Assembly: GCA_910579705.1 (NCBI GenBank)
Contig: CAJTUI010000004.1
Location: forward strand, 1 to 64,000
Source: an uncultured Christensenella sp.
Lineage (GTDB): Bacteria > Bacillota > Clostridia > Christensenellales > Borkfalkiaceae
DNA: 64,000 nucleotides
Reading direction: 5' to 3'
Part shown: positions 27,379 through 35,412 of the stretch, piece after piece
Numbering within the stretch: the stretch's first letter is position 1
Layout of the letters: every line of letters starts with the position of its first letter
The notes under the pieces: model-generated
Databases searched by the model: none
Told to the model about the DNA's origin: nothing
Seen by the model: only the letters and a program-made list of their open reading frames with translations
Translations under genes and position numbers: made by a program

Positions 27379-29550
27379 CTATTTTATAACGCCCGCAAGC
27401 TTGGGAATGAGCACGGGAATTTCGTTCAGATCCGTAATAAGCCCCGCCACGTCCGAACGCGCGTTCGCCGCGTCGTAGTAGAACGCCGCCGCGTCCGTAT
27501 CGAAGTATTGCGAGAAAACATTGTCGTTTTCGAACCGCGCCGTCCTGTCGGTCGTTTCCTTTACGTGCTCGGACGCCGCATAGGAAATTTTCCTGAATTC
27601 GCAGTTGTAGATTTTAACGAACCCCCAACGTTTCTTGCCTTCCACTTCCTTTGTGCCGAGCAACGTTTCGACGGGGTTTTTCGCGTTGTCGAAATAGCAG
27701 TATTCGACGAACGCATACCCGCCCGAACGAATGGACAGACAGGTGCTTGTGGTGCCCTGATAATAGTTGTTGTACATATGCATATTCGCGGCCCGCGCCA
27801 GCGGCAGTCTGGACTTGCAGCCCTGATAATAGTTATGGTGGAAAGTCACCGCCGCCGTCATATGGTCGTCGCCGCCGCCGATAAGCCCCGTTTTATGTGT
27901 TTCGATATAGTGGTTGTACGAGATTGTCAGATACGCGAGTTTCTTGAAATCGGTCGAGCCGTCGCCGTCGCCCTTGTCCTGCTCGTTGCACACGTCCCAC
28001 GCGTTGTAGCCCTCGTAGAACGTACAGTTATGCAACCATATCCTCGAACTGTCGAACCCGTTGAAAGCGGTCGGGTTTTTACTACCCTCGAAACTGCACG
28101 CGTCCTCGGTGTAGTCGTCGAACGTAAGGTTGCGCACCTCCACCGATTTCGCGTAACGGAAAGTCATTCCCCACTGCGCAAGCCCCGCGTCTTTGCCGAT
28201 ACCCTCGATAGTAACGTGCTCTGCGAACTTGCCGTCCGTATTCCCCGAACCTATGACGCAGTTGTTCCAGCAGGAGTCAAACTCCTTTTTACTAGAATCG
28301 TAGTTCATATAACTCATATCCGAAAGCCCGTCAAGCTCCGTATAAACGCTCTCGTCCAGAGTATTGAACCCCTTTTCGATAAGCTCCGTCATCGTATACT
28401 TCCGCTTTTCCAGAGTTTCGCTCTTTGCAGACGGCGTGTTCGCCACAACGTAGTCGGCCGTAACCGAGCTCTTTCCGTAATCGATTTCGTTCCAGGCCGC
28501 CGCGCCGATTGTTCCGATTATACGTATAATTACGGGCCTGTCGCTCTTGGGCAGTGCGGAAAGGATTTTCACTATACCCGTGCAATCCGTGCCCCCGATT
28601 TTAGCCTTGACCGTGTTTTTAGTCGCCTCCGAAACATATATAATCTGCGCGCCGTCCTTGGGCGTTCCGTCGTCCTTATACGCGCCAACGCCCTCCGCCG
28701 CGCCGAAATGCGCGTAGCCCGACCGGTCGTGCGCAAGCACGGCTATCCCGCTTTGCGTAACGGTTTTGCCGCCGCTTGTAACGCTTATACTGTACTCGCC
28801 CGCTTTCAGCCCGACAACGTCCGCGCGTATCCTGCCGCCGTCAATCTCCCTGATAAGCTCCGTATCCGCTTGCACCCATTCGTTCTTGCCTTTCTCGCGG
28901 TAACTTACGGTAACGCCGCCTGTCAGACTGCCGTTCCACTCCGCGCACAGCCCCTCGTTATAGCCCGAGGCAGTTATTTCAAACGCCTCAACCTCTTTGG
29001 TATAGCCGCACTCGCAAGCCGCGCCCGAAAACGCGTGCGGAGCAATGTCCTTGACGATAAAATGCCCGCAGACCGAAGGCCGCCAGTGGTTGACCGCGTC
29101 GTACTCCCATTCGGAAGAATACTCGTGTCTGTGCTCGGGCTCGGGCAGAGAGTAACCGCAATCCACGCACACGCCGTCTTTAAAACTATGCCCGGCCGCG
29201 TCCGCAACTATCTTGTGCCCGCAGTCGGACGGCCGCCAGTGGCTCGCCCCGTCGTACTCCCAAACGTCGTCCTTAAAGCTGTGCTCGTGCACGGGCTCGG
29301 GCAGTTCGTAGCCGCAGGACACGCACTTTCCGTTCACATAGTTGTGCGGCTGAACGTCCGTAATCAAGTCCTCACAACACACCGCCGAACGGTAATGGTT
29401 GCGGCCGTCGAATTCAAGAACTTCGGAAAAAACGTGCCTGTGCGCCTCTTCCGCATACGACGCGGGGATTGCAACCGCCGCGCCGCAGGCCGCGGCCAGC
29501 GCCGTTGCGGCCGCTATTATTCTTTTTAAATTTTTGTTGACAGTTTTCAT
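27379..29550 (-). CDS. Secreted pectate-lyase-like protein (PL1 type) with three His/Cys repeats (723 aa)
   Basis: A signal peptide (residues about 8-31) is followed by three copies of the H-x-H-x-(F/Y) ... W-E-Y-D ... H-W-R-P ... C-G-H ... C-x-x-C-G-Y motif up to residue about 190. An Ig-like segment with L-K-A-G-E-Y-S-I leads into A-H-D-R-S-G-Y-A-H-F, which is shared with the lyase at 18612. The beta-helix core shows D-G-S-T-D-F-K, T-H-K-T-G-L-I-G-G-G-D-D, F-H-H-N-Y-Y and C-K-S-R-L-P-L-A-R (near residue 575), matching the calcium-binding and catalytic regions of PL1. The helical C-terminal repeats of the first lyase are missing. It should act on pectate outside the cell; attachment to the wall through the N-terminal modules is a guess. 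Confidence 0.8.
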   Translation of the reverse strand: MKTVNKNLKRIIAAATALAAACGAAVAIPASYAEEAHRHVFSEVLEFDGRNHYRSAVCCEDLITDVQPHNYVNGKCVSCGYELPEPVHEHSFKDDVWEYDGASHWRPSDCGHKIVADAAGHSFKDGVCVDCGYSLPEPEHRHEYSSEWEYDAVNHWRPSVCGHFIVKDIAPHAFSGAACECGYTKEVEAFEITASGYNEGLCAEWNGSLTGGVTVSYREKGKNEWVQADTELIREIDGGRIRADVVGLKAGEYSISVTSGGKTVTQSGIAVLAHDRSGYAHFGAAEGVGAYKDDGTPKDGAQIIYVSEATKNTVKAKIGGTDCTGIVKILSALPKSDRPVIIRIIGTIGAAAWNEIDYGKSSVTADYVVANTPSAKSETLEKRKYTMTELIEKGFNTLDESVYTELDGLSDMSYMNYDSSKKEFDSCWNNCVIGSGNTDGKFAEHVTIEGIGKDAGLAQWGMTFRYAKSVEVRNLTFDDYTEDACSFEGSKNPTAFNGFDSSRIWLHNCTFYEGYNAWDVCNEQDKGDGDGSTDFKKLAYLTISYNHYIETHKTGLIGGGDDHMTAAVTFHHNYYQGCKSRLPLARAANMHMYNNYYQGTTSTCLSIRSGGYAFVEYCYFDNAKNPVETLLGTKEVEGKKRWGFVKIYNCEFRKISYAASEHVKETTDRTARFENDNVFSQYFDTDAAAFYYDAANARSDVAGLITDLNEIPVLIPKLAGVIK

Positions 29551-29583
29551 TTCTACCGCCGTTTTAAATTATTCCGATGTTAA

Positions 29584-29612
29584 TTATATTATAATAAATG
29601 TAAAATTGCAAC
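29584..29612 (-). promoter_or_regulatory. Promoter of pectate-lyase-like gene 2
   Basis: TTGCAA (29607-29612) and TATAAT (29584-29589) on the minus strand have a 17-bp spacer. Its -35 lies 21 bp from the -35 of the divergent promoter at 29634, so a shared regulator could act on both genes. Confidence 0.7.
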
Positions 29613-29633
29613 AGTTTTTGCAAATTTTTTTAT

Positions 29634-29662
29634 TGACATAAAAAATATTTATATGATAAAAT
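29634..29662 (+). promoter_or_regulatory. Promoter of lipoprotein L2
   Basis: TTGACA (29634-29639) and TAAAAT (29657-29662) with 17-bp spacing precede the gene at 29695, whose ATG has CGGAGG five bases upstream. Confidence 0.8.
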
Positions 29663-29694
29663 ATATTTGAAGATATGCTGTTTTCGGAGGTACG

Positions 29695-31158
29695 ATGTTT
29701 AAACGCGTTTTTAAAATACTAACTGTAATATGCTTGTGCGCGGCGGCCGTGTTCGCCGCGGCGGGCTGTGATATAGGACAGAAAACTTACTGCACGGTAA
29801 CTTTCGACAGTTTGGGCGGCAGTAAAGTCCCGTCGCAGAAAATAGTAAGCGGCGGCACGGCGGAAAAGCCGCAGGACCCAGAAAAACAGGACTTTATATT
29901 CGACGGCTGGTTTACGGACACGGACTGTACGGAAGAATACTCGTTTTCGAACAAGGTAACGAAAAGCTTTACGCTGTATGCGAAATGGAAACAGGACGAA
30001 CTCCCCGTCGAACCGCCAGAGGATATTTTCTTCACCGTAACGTTCGATGCCAACGGTCACGGCATCGCCCCCGACCCGCAGACAATCAAACAGGGTCTTA
30101 CGGCGACACGGCCCGCCCCCCTCTCCGAGGACGGGTTCACGTTCGGCGGCTGGTATAAAGACTCCGCCTGCACCGACGAGTTTGATTTTTCCACCCCGAT
30201 TACCGCGGACTTGACGCTCTATGCGAAATGGACGGAAGTCGAAATTCCAGTAGAGCCGCCAGAGGATATTTTCTTCACCGTAACGTTCGACGCCAACGGT
30301 CACGGCGTCGCCCCCGCCCCGCAGACAATCAAACAGGGTCTTACGGCGACACAGCCCGCTCCCCTCTCCGAGGACGGGTTCACGTTCGGCGGCTGGTATA
30401 AAGACTCCGCCTGCACCGACGAGTTCGATTTTTCCACCCCGATTACCGCGGACTTAACGCTCTATGCGAAATGGACGGAAGTCGAAATTCCCGTAGTTCC
30501 GCCAGAGGATATTTTTTATACCGTTACGTTCGACAGCCGCGGCGGCAGCGCAGTTAAAAAACAGTACGTCAAAGAAGAAACTACGGCGGCGCGCCCCGCC
30601 GACCCCGAAAGAGAGGGTTTCGTGTTTGACGGCTGGTATAACGCCGAAGACGACGAGTTTGATTTTTCCACCCCAATTACCGCGGACATAACGTTGTATG
30701 CGAAGTGGGTTGAAGACACCTCCGAAACCTATTTCACTGTCTGGTTCGACAGCCGCGGCGGAAACGAAATTTACGCAAGGCGAGTGGTTTCGGGGAGCGC
30801 GGTCGCGCCGCCCGCAGACCCCGTGCGCGAGGGCTTTACTTTCGCGGGCTGGTATTCCGCCGAGGGCGAAGAGTTCGATTTCTCCAAACCTGTCAACTCG
30901 GACTTAACACTTTACGCGAAGTGGGTCGAAGATACTTCCGAAACCTATTTCACGGTCGAGTTCGACAGCCGCGGCGGGAACGCGGTCTACGCGCAGGAAG
31001 TTATAAGCGGCGGCAAGGCGGTGAAACCCGCAGACCCCGTGCGCGAGGGATTTACATTCACCGGCTGGTTCACGGACGAAGAAACGAAAAACGCTTACGA
31101 TTTCAACACCACGATTGACGGCGATATAAAACTGTACGCAGGCTGGATCGAAAATTAA
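29695..31158 (+). CDS. L2: lipoprotein of six Flg_new (InlB B-type) repeats (487 aa)
   Basis: The signal sequence ends in a lipobox F-A-A-A-G-C, so Cys25 should be lipid-modified. Six repeats of 70-81 residues follow, each with (T/V)-F-D-x-x-G-(G/H), a central G-W-(F/Y) and L-Y-A-(K/G)-W. Repeats 2 and 3 are almost identical in DNA as well as protein and are joined by a P-P-E-D-I-F linker that also opens repeat 4; repeats 5 and 6 begin after a shared E-D-T-S-E-T-Y-F-T-V. The protein ends right after the last repeat. It is the counterpart of L1 (22579) in the second copy of the surface block and is divergent from the lyase gene at 27379. Probably a surface stalk or spacer; binding partner unknown. 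Confidence 0.85.
   Translation: MFKRVFKILTVICLCAAAVFAAAGCDIGQKTYCTVTFDSLGGSKVPSQKIVSGGTAEKPQDPEKQDFIFDGWFTDTDCTEEYSFSNKVTKSFTLYAKWKQDELPVEPPEDIFFTVTFDANGHGIAPDPQTIKQGLTATRPAPLSEDGFTFGGWYKDSACTDEFDFSTPITADLTLYAKWTEVEIPVEPPEDIFFTVTFDANGHGVAPAPQTIKQGLTATQPAPLSEDGFTFGGWYKDSACTDEFDFSTPITADLTLYAKWTEVEIPVVPPEDIFYTVTFDSRGGSAVKKQYVKEETTAARPADPEREGFVFDGWYNAEDDEFDFSTPITADITLYAKWVEDTSETYFTVWFDSRGGNEIYARRVVSGSAVAPPADPVREGFTFAGWYSAEGEEFDFSKPVNSDLTLYAKWVEDTSETYFTVEFDSRGGNAVYAQEVISGGKAVKPADPVREGFTFTGWFTDEETKNAYDFNTTIDGDIKLYAGWIEN
30013..30498 (+). repeat. Two near-identical 243-bp tandem repeats inside L2
   Basis: Positions 30013-30255 and 30256-30498 differ at only about ten bases by eye, and the next unit starts at 30499 with the same first 20 bases before diverging. 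The period of 243 bp is exactly 81 codons, so the copy number can change without a frameshift. Confidence 0.9.
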
Positions 31159-31164
31159 CAAAAA

Positions 31165-31193
31165 AGCCCGCCGCGCTTTATGCGCGGCGGGCT
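31165..31193. terminator. Bidirectional terminator between L2 and niaR
   Basis: AGCCCGCCGCGC and GCGCGGCGGGCT pair around TTTAT. A run of A precedes it, giving T on the minus strand, and it separates the convergent genes ending at 31158 and 31198. Confidence 0.85.
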
Positions 31194-31197
31194 GTAT

Positions 31198-31707
31198 TTA
31201 TATCTCTATCAGAAACCCGCGCAGGCGGAGTTTTTGCTCTATTTCGTCAAGCGCGCTCTCGCTGTCGGCGGTCACGGTATGGTAATGATACCCGTCCGTC
31301 ACGCTCATCAGCGGCTTGGACGCGCCAGAAACGAGCGAGCGGTAAAGCTCCTCCACGTGGGTTTTGTTATAAAGTCCCAGCCTTGCCGAAATTCTGCCGT
31401 AGATACGGTGGTTTACGAATATATCCTCTATCCTGCCGCCTCCGTCGAGAATAAGCGCGCCCTCTTCCACCAGCTCCTCGAAATTATGGCGGCACTTAAA
31501 CACGCGCGAGGCCTTGGCCTTGCTGTTTAAGACGTAGCCGCGGTTAGTTGAAATTATGTCGTAGCCGTTAGCGCGCAGAATTGCAATATCCTGAACGATA
31601 ACCTGCCGCGATATGCCGAGGCGTTCTTTAAGCACGTTTGCGGGAATAGGGTTGTCCGTGTTCCCGAGTAGGCTCAAAATTTCCTGCCTGCGCTTGTCAG
31701 CTTTCAT
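31198..31707 (-). CDS. niaR: NiaR-type niacin-responsive transcriptional repressor (169 aa)
   Basis: Residues 1-60 form a winged-helix DNA-binding domain (R-R-Q-E-I-L-S-L-L, then L-G-I-S-R-Q-V-I-V-Q-D-I). The C-terminal part, with V-N-H-R-I-Y-G, H-V-E-E-L and G-Y-H-Y-H-T-V-T-A, is the 3H domain, whose three conserved histidines bind metal and sense nicotinic acid in characterised NiaR proteins. The length matches the family (about 170-180). It is the last gene of a nadB-nadC-niaR operon, which is a common arrangement. It should repress NAD synthesis and/or niacin uptake genes when niacin is plentiful. The start has GGGGGA nine bases upstream. Confidence 0.9.
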   Translation of the reverse strand: MKADKRRQEILSLLGNTDNPIPANVLKERLGISRQVIVQDIAILRANGYDIISTNRGYVLNSKAKASRVFKCRHNFEELVEEGALILDGGGRIEDIFVNHRIYGRISARLGLYNKTHVEELYRSLVSGASKPLMSVTDGYHYHTVTADSESALDEIEQKLRLRGFLIEI

Positions 31708-31734
31708 AAACGTATCCCCCGCGCCGACCGTGTA

Positions 31735-32589
31735 TTATACGGGGCGCATATTTTTTAACGATAAATCTAGAATGGGCGCCGAATGTGTCAGCGCGCCGCT
31801 TGAAACGAAGTCCACGCCCGTTTCGAGAATGTTTTTTATGTTTTCCTTCGTAACGTTGCCGCTGCACTCGGTAAGCGCGCGGCCGCCGATAAGTTCCACG
31901 GCCTTTTTCATATCCGCTACGGACATATTGTCGAGCATTATTATGTCCGCGCCCGCGTCCAGCGCCTGCCTGCACATTTCGAGATTTTCAACTTCCACTT
32001 CTATCTTTCTTACGAACGGCGAATAGCTCTTCGCAAGCTCCACGGCCCGTTTTATCCCGCCTGCCGCGCCGATATGGTTATCCTTTAATAAAACTCCGTC
32101 GGAAAGGTTGTAACGGTGGTTGCAACCCCCGCCGATTTTTACGGCGTATTTTTCGAATATCCTCATATTCGGCGTCGTCTTGCGCGTGTCTAAAAGTCTG
32201 GTCTTACCGCCTTCCAGAAGTCTGACGACGGAGCGCGTGTAAGTGGCTATGCCGCTCATTCTCTGCAAGTAGTTAAGCGCCGTGCGCTCGCCCGAAAGCA
32301 GTACGCGCATATCGCCGCGTATCTCCGCAAGCAGTTCGCCCTTTTTTACCTCGTCGCCCTCCTTTACGCGATAGGTGAACGCGGTCGTTTCGTCGAGTAT
32401 TTTGAACGTACGCTCGAATACGGGCAGGCCGCAGATTACGCCGTCGGCCTTGCAGATAAGCTCCACGCGGCCCTCCGTCCGCTCGCCGAATATCGCGTTC
32501 GTGGACACGTCCTCGCTTGTAATGTCCTCTCTGAGCGCGCTTTTGATAAGTTCGTCCGCGTTAACCGCGTTTGTTACGGGGTTTAACAT
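31735..32589 (-). CDS. nadC: Nicotinate-nucleotide pyrophosphorylase, carboxylating (284 aa)
   Basis: The enzyme converts quinolinate and PRPP to nicotinate mononucleotide, CO2 and pyrophosphate in the cytoplasm. Typical motifs are N-Y-L-Q-R-M-S-G-I-A-T, D-T-R-K-T-T-P, G-G-G-C-N-H-R-Y-N-L, L-K-D-N-H-I and the final V-D-F-V-S-S-G-A-L-T-H-S. The length is normal for the family (about 280). Its start overlaps the end of nadB by 29 bp and has an AGGAGG site, so the two are translationally linked. 27 bp separate it from niaR downstream. Confidence 0.95.
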   Translation of the reverse strand: MLNPVTNAVNADELIKSALREDITSEDVSTNAIFGERTEGRVELICKADGVICGLPVFERTFKILDETTAFTYRVKEGDEVKKGELLAEIRGDMRVLLSGERTALNYLQRMSGIATYTRSVVRLLEGGKTRLLDTRKTTPNMRIFEKYAVKIGGGCNHRYNLSDGVLLKDNHIGAAGGIKRAVELAKSYSPFVRKIEVEVENLEMCRQALDAGADIIMLDNMSVADMKKAVELIGGRALTECSGNVTKENIKNILETGVDFVSSGALTHSAPILDLSLKNMRPV

Positions 32590-33883
32590 TTTCCGCCTCC
32601 TCTATGGCCTTTAATAATAGATTTTTGTACTGCCCGAGCAGTTTGTCGACGTTATCATAATCGGCGGGGTCAAGCCCTGCCGCCGCCTCTTTCGCCGCGG
32701 CTTTGTCCGCGGGCTCGTATGCGGAGCCTATATCCAGCGCGGCGCGTTCGGCGAAAAGCAAGCTTTCCAGAAGCGAATTGGACGCAAGCCTGTTTGCGCC
32801 GTGCACGCCGTTGCAACAGGTTTCGCCCACCGCGTACAGCCGCGGCAATGACGTTCTTCCGTTCAGATCGCTGCTTATGCCGCCCATAAAATAGTGCTGG
32901 GCGGGGACGACGGGTATACACTCCTTAAACACGTCGAACCCCTCCTCCGCGCACTTCTGCACAATCGTGGGGAAGTGACCGCGTATCTCGTCCTCGGGAA
33001 TACAGCGCATATCCAGCCAGACGTAAGGCGTATCGTCCTTTTTCATTTGCGCGAGGATTTCCGCCGTCACAACGTCGCGCGGCTGCAACTCGTCCGTGAA
33101 ACGGTTGAAGTTTTTATCGAGCAGCTTTGCGCCCTCGCCGCGCACCGATTCGGAAATGAGAAAGCACCTGCCCGTCTTTTGCGAATACAGCGTTGTGGGG
33201 TGTATCTGGATATAGTTGAGGTTTTCCACGGCAACGCCGCGTTTTAAACAGACCGCAACGCCGTCGCCCGACAGTATGCGGAAGTTTGTGGATTTTGAAA
33301 AAATGCCGCCGATACCGCCGCAGGCAAGCACCGTATAATCGGAAAAAATAAATCTCGCCGCGCCAGATTTTTTCTCGTACGCGACAATCCCGTAACACCC
33401 GCTTTGCGAACTAATCAAGTCCAGCATAACGACCTCGGGAACTATTTCAACGTTTTCAAGCTCCTCGACCTTTTGCATAAGGCGTGTGGTGATTTCCTTG
33501 CCCGTGCAATCCTCGTGAAAGCATATTCTCGGCCGCGAATGCCCGCCCTCGCGCGTGGCCGCAAGCGTGCCGTCCGCGTTCCGCGCAAACTCAACCCCGA
33601 GCTCCACAAGCCCGTCAGTCACCTTTCGCGAACCGCGTATCATACACTCGACCGCCGCGCGGTTGTTTTCGCCGTGGCCCGCGCGCATAGTGTCGTCAAA
33701 ATAGCTTTGATAATCGTCCTCGCCCTGCAAACGGCAGATACCGCCCTGCGCAAGATAGCTGTCGCTCCTGTCGGGCGTGCCCTTGCAGATTACAAGCACG
33801 CGCCTCTCCCGCGGCATATGGAGCGCGGCGTTAAGCCCTGCCACGCCCGTTCCGACAATAATTACGTCGTATTTCTCTCTCAT
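32561..33883 (-). CDS. nadB: L-aspartate oxidase (440 aa)
   Basis: This flavoprotein oxidises L-aspartate to iminoaspartate, the first step of de novo NAD synthesis. The N-terminus has the FAD-binding motif V-G-T-G-V-A-G-L-N-A-A. Further conserved parts are R-I-C-F-H-E-D-C-T-G-K, A-C-G-G-I-G-G, I-Q-I-H-P-T-T-L, S-E-S-V-R-G-E-G-A and H-Y-F-M-G-G-I with V-H-G-A-N-R-L-A-S-N-S. Two ATG codons are possible (33898 and 33883); only the second has a ribosome site (AAGGA), so it is chosen. At 440 residues it lacks much of the C-terminal helical domain of enteric NadB (about 540), as in some Firmicutes. NadA, which should use the product, is not in the window. Confidence 0.92.
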   Translation of the reverse strand: MREKYDVIIVGTGVAGLNAALHMPRERRVLVICKGTPDRSDSYLAQGGICRLQGEDDYQSYFDDTMRAGHGENNRAAVECMIRGSRKVTDGLVELGVEFARNADGTLAATREGGHSRPRICFHEDCTGKEITTRLMQKVEELENVEIVPEVVMLDLISSQSGCYGIVAYEKKSGAARFIFSDYTVLACGGIGGIFSKSTNFRILSGDGVAVCLKRGVAVENLNYIQIHPTTLYSQKTGRCFLISESVRGEGAKLLDKNFNRFTDELQPRDVVTAEILAQMKKDDTPYVWLDMRCIPEDEIRGHFPTIVQKCAEEGFDVFKECIPVVPAQHYFMGGISSDLNGRTSLPRLYAVGETCCNGVHGANRLASNSLLESLLFAERAALDIGSAYEPADKAAAKEAAAGLDPADYDNVDKLLGQYKNLLLKAIEEAENVKPRNKRG

Positions 33884-33917
33884 AAAAATCCTTGACATTT
33901 ACGGATATATTATACAC

Positions 33918-33976
33918 AAGTTTACACTAAAAGTTTACACCTGTCAAGGCATATGTAAAGTTTTCAAAAGTGTAAA
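33918..33976 (-). promoter_or_regulatory. Candidate NiaR operator and -10 box upstream of nadB
   Basis: The 10-mer AAGTTTACAC occurs twice (33918-33927 and 33931-33940) with a 13-bp period, and the inverted half GTGTAAA is at 33970-33976. A TATAAT for the minus strand lies next to the array at about 33908-33913. Position and repetition fit an autoregulated nad operon; binding by NiaR is inferred. Confidence 0.5.
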
Positions 33977-33999
33977 ATTCAAACGCAAAAACTGAAATA

Positions 34000-34030
34000 A
34001 AATAAAGCCCCCCTGCCGCGGCAGGGGGTA
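34000..34030 (-). terminator. Terminator after the zinc-ribbon membrane protein gene
   Basis: CCCCCTGCC and GGCAGGGGG pair at 34009-34028, followed on the minus strand by a T-rich stretch (TTTATTTTATTT). Confidence 0.75.
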
Positions 34031-34048
34031 ATTTACATATGAGAAATT

Positions 34049-34738
34049 TTAACTGAAAATCTGGTCGTCCAGATTGGAATGACGATTATAAAATCTTTTA
34101 CGCAACACCAGCACAGTTATCGCCGCCGCCGTAAACAGTATCGAAAATATCAGCATAAGCACGGGGCACGCGCCGACTTTCATTCCCTCTTCGACGGTCG
34201 CCATAAGTCCTATGGAGGCAATCATATAAAGGATAAAAAAGGTCAAACAAGCCTGATCTAATCGGTTAAAGCCTTTCGCGTCGGTCAGCGCCATTACAAT
34301 CCCACCTATGAAAATCAGTACGCCTAGTACGGATAAAAAAACAGGCGCAATATGAACCATTCCTATAAAGCCGCTTAGATCGCCCTCTTTACCGAAAAGC
34401 CTGTCGTAGACGCTGCCCGCGCTCATCCCGAAAAACGGGTCCTTTGAAACGGGCGCGGCGAAGAACGCAAACGAAAGCGCCGACAGCAGACCAAACAATA
34501 CTACGACCGCATATTTATAAAATATCGCCGTTTTTTTGATGCTTGCCTCACTAACTCCTCCGCTTTGCACGGCGGCCTGCCTCCCCGAAAAGGAATAACC
34601 GCAGGAACCGCAAAACCGCGCCGCGCCGTCAACCTCCGTCCCGCATTGCGGACAATTCTTTTTTTCCACCCAATGCGCGCCGCAGTCGGGGCAGAACCTG
34701 CCCTCGAACTTGCCCCCGCATTCAGGACAAATATGCAT
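34049..34738 (-). CDS. Zinc-ribbon protein with four membrane helices (229 aa)
   Basis: The first 50 residues contain four C-x-x-C knuckles (C-P-E-C, C-P-D-C, C-P-Q-C, C-G-S-C), enough for two zinc ribbons. Four hydrophobic segments follow at about residues 73-92, 125-150, 162-182 and 193-212. No catalytic motif is visible; such proteins are common and poorly characterised in clostridia. An upstream ATG at 34753 is in frame, but AGGG lies eight bases before the ATG at 34738, which is therefore preferred. The gene stands alone, divergent from the PRC-barrel-like gene at 34900. Confidence 0.7.
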   Translation of the reverse strand: MHICPECGGKFEGRFCPDCGAHWVEKKNCPQCGTEVDGAARFCGSCGYSFSGRQAAVQSGGVSEASIKKTAIFYKYAVVVLFGLLSALSFAFFAAPVSKDPFFGMSAGSVYDRLFGKEGDLSGFIGMVHIAPVFLSVLGVLIFIGGIVMALTDAKGFNRLDQACLTFFILYMIASIGLMATVEEGMKVGACPVLMLIFSILFTAAAITVLVLRKRFYNRHSNLDDQIFS

Positions 34739-34791
34739 TTGTGTATCCCTCATAGATATTTTGTCTATAATCCGATTATAATTAGGCAGTG

Positions 34792-34837
34792 CCGCGTACT
34801 CTCCCTCCCCGACGACTCTTTGCTATTCGACAAAAAT
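34792..34837. promoter_or_regulatory. Spo0A-box-like element plus C-rich motif upstream of gene 34900
   Basis: GCCGCGTACTCTCCCTCCC (34792-34810) is followed by ATTCGACAAAAA (34825-34836), whose reverse complement contains TTTGTCGAAT, close to the Spo0A box TGTCGAA. The same pair of motifs occurs at 43799-43858 in front of another gene. Confidence 0.5.
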
Positions 34838-34855
34838 ATTTATTATTATCCGTGC

Positions 34856-34884
34856 TGTACGCCTTGATAGAAAAATATTATAAA
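34856..34884 (+). promoter_or_regulatory. Probable promoter of gene 34900
   Basis: TGTACG (34856-34861) and TATAAA (34879-34884) are spaced by 17 bp. The gene at 34900 has GAGGTGAATTT as ribosome site. The layout parallels the promoter at 43873-43901. Confidence 0.5.
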
Positions 34885-34899
34885 CCGTGAGGTGAATTT

Positions 34900-35412
34900 A
34901 TGAAGTTATCTGTTTATTACGGTAAAAAAATCGAAAGCGCGGAAGGAAGGTGCGGATACGTTCTGTGCGTGAACGCGGAGGGCGGCAAGTTGCAGAGCCT
35001 GACCTGCGCCGACGCCGACGAGCGAGAGTTTTTCGTTGACGTAAAAAGTATAAAGAGCGTCAAGACCAAAATACTTTACAAGGGCGAGGAAATAAAGGAA
35101 AGCTCCGCAAGGCCGTTAAGACTGGGCAAGCCCGTATTCGACTGCGAGGGCAACTACCTCGGAAAACTTACCGACTACACAGTCGAAAACAACACTGTCA
35201 CATTCGCGCATATCGGAAATAAAAAATTCTCCGCGGACGACTTGGTCAGCGGAGACGCGGTTATCATAAAAAGCAGTGCGCGCGTGCTTAAAAGCGACGT
35301 TAAGAAAAACGGCAGAGTTATCATAAAGCGCGGCACGTCGCTCACGGGCGAAGTGCTTGAAAAGGCGCAAAAGCACGGCGAATACGTTCAGGCCAGCCTG
35401 AAATCCATTTAA
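34900..35412 (+). CDS. PRC-barrel-like domain protein (170 aa)
   Basis: The middle of the protein (about residues 70-120) reads R-L-G-K-P-V-F-D, G-N-Y-L-G-K-L-T-D-Y and I-G-N-K-K-F-S-A-D-D-L, the pattern of PRC-barrel domains (RimM/YlmC type). The N-terminal 65 residues look like a second, more divergent small beta domain. There is no signal peptide or membrane segment. The last third is basic (many Lys). PRC-barrels mediate RNA or protein contacts; in Firmicutes some are sporulation-linked. A Spo0A-like box lies upstream, but a sporulation role is only a guess. The stop codon abuts the stop of the convergent gene at 35413 with no base between. Confidence 0.65.
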   Translation: MKLSVYYGKKIESAEGRCGYVLCVNAEGGKLQSLTCADADEREFFVDVKSIKSVKTKILYKGEEIKESSARPLRLGKPVFDCEGNYLGKLTDYTVENNTVTFAHIGNKKFSADDLVSGDAVIIKSSARVLKSDVKKNGRVIIKRGTSLTGEVLEKAQKHGEYVQASLKSI

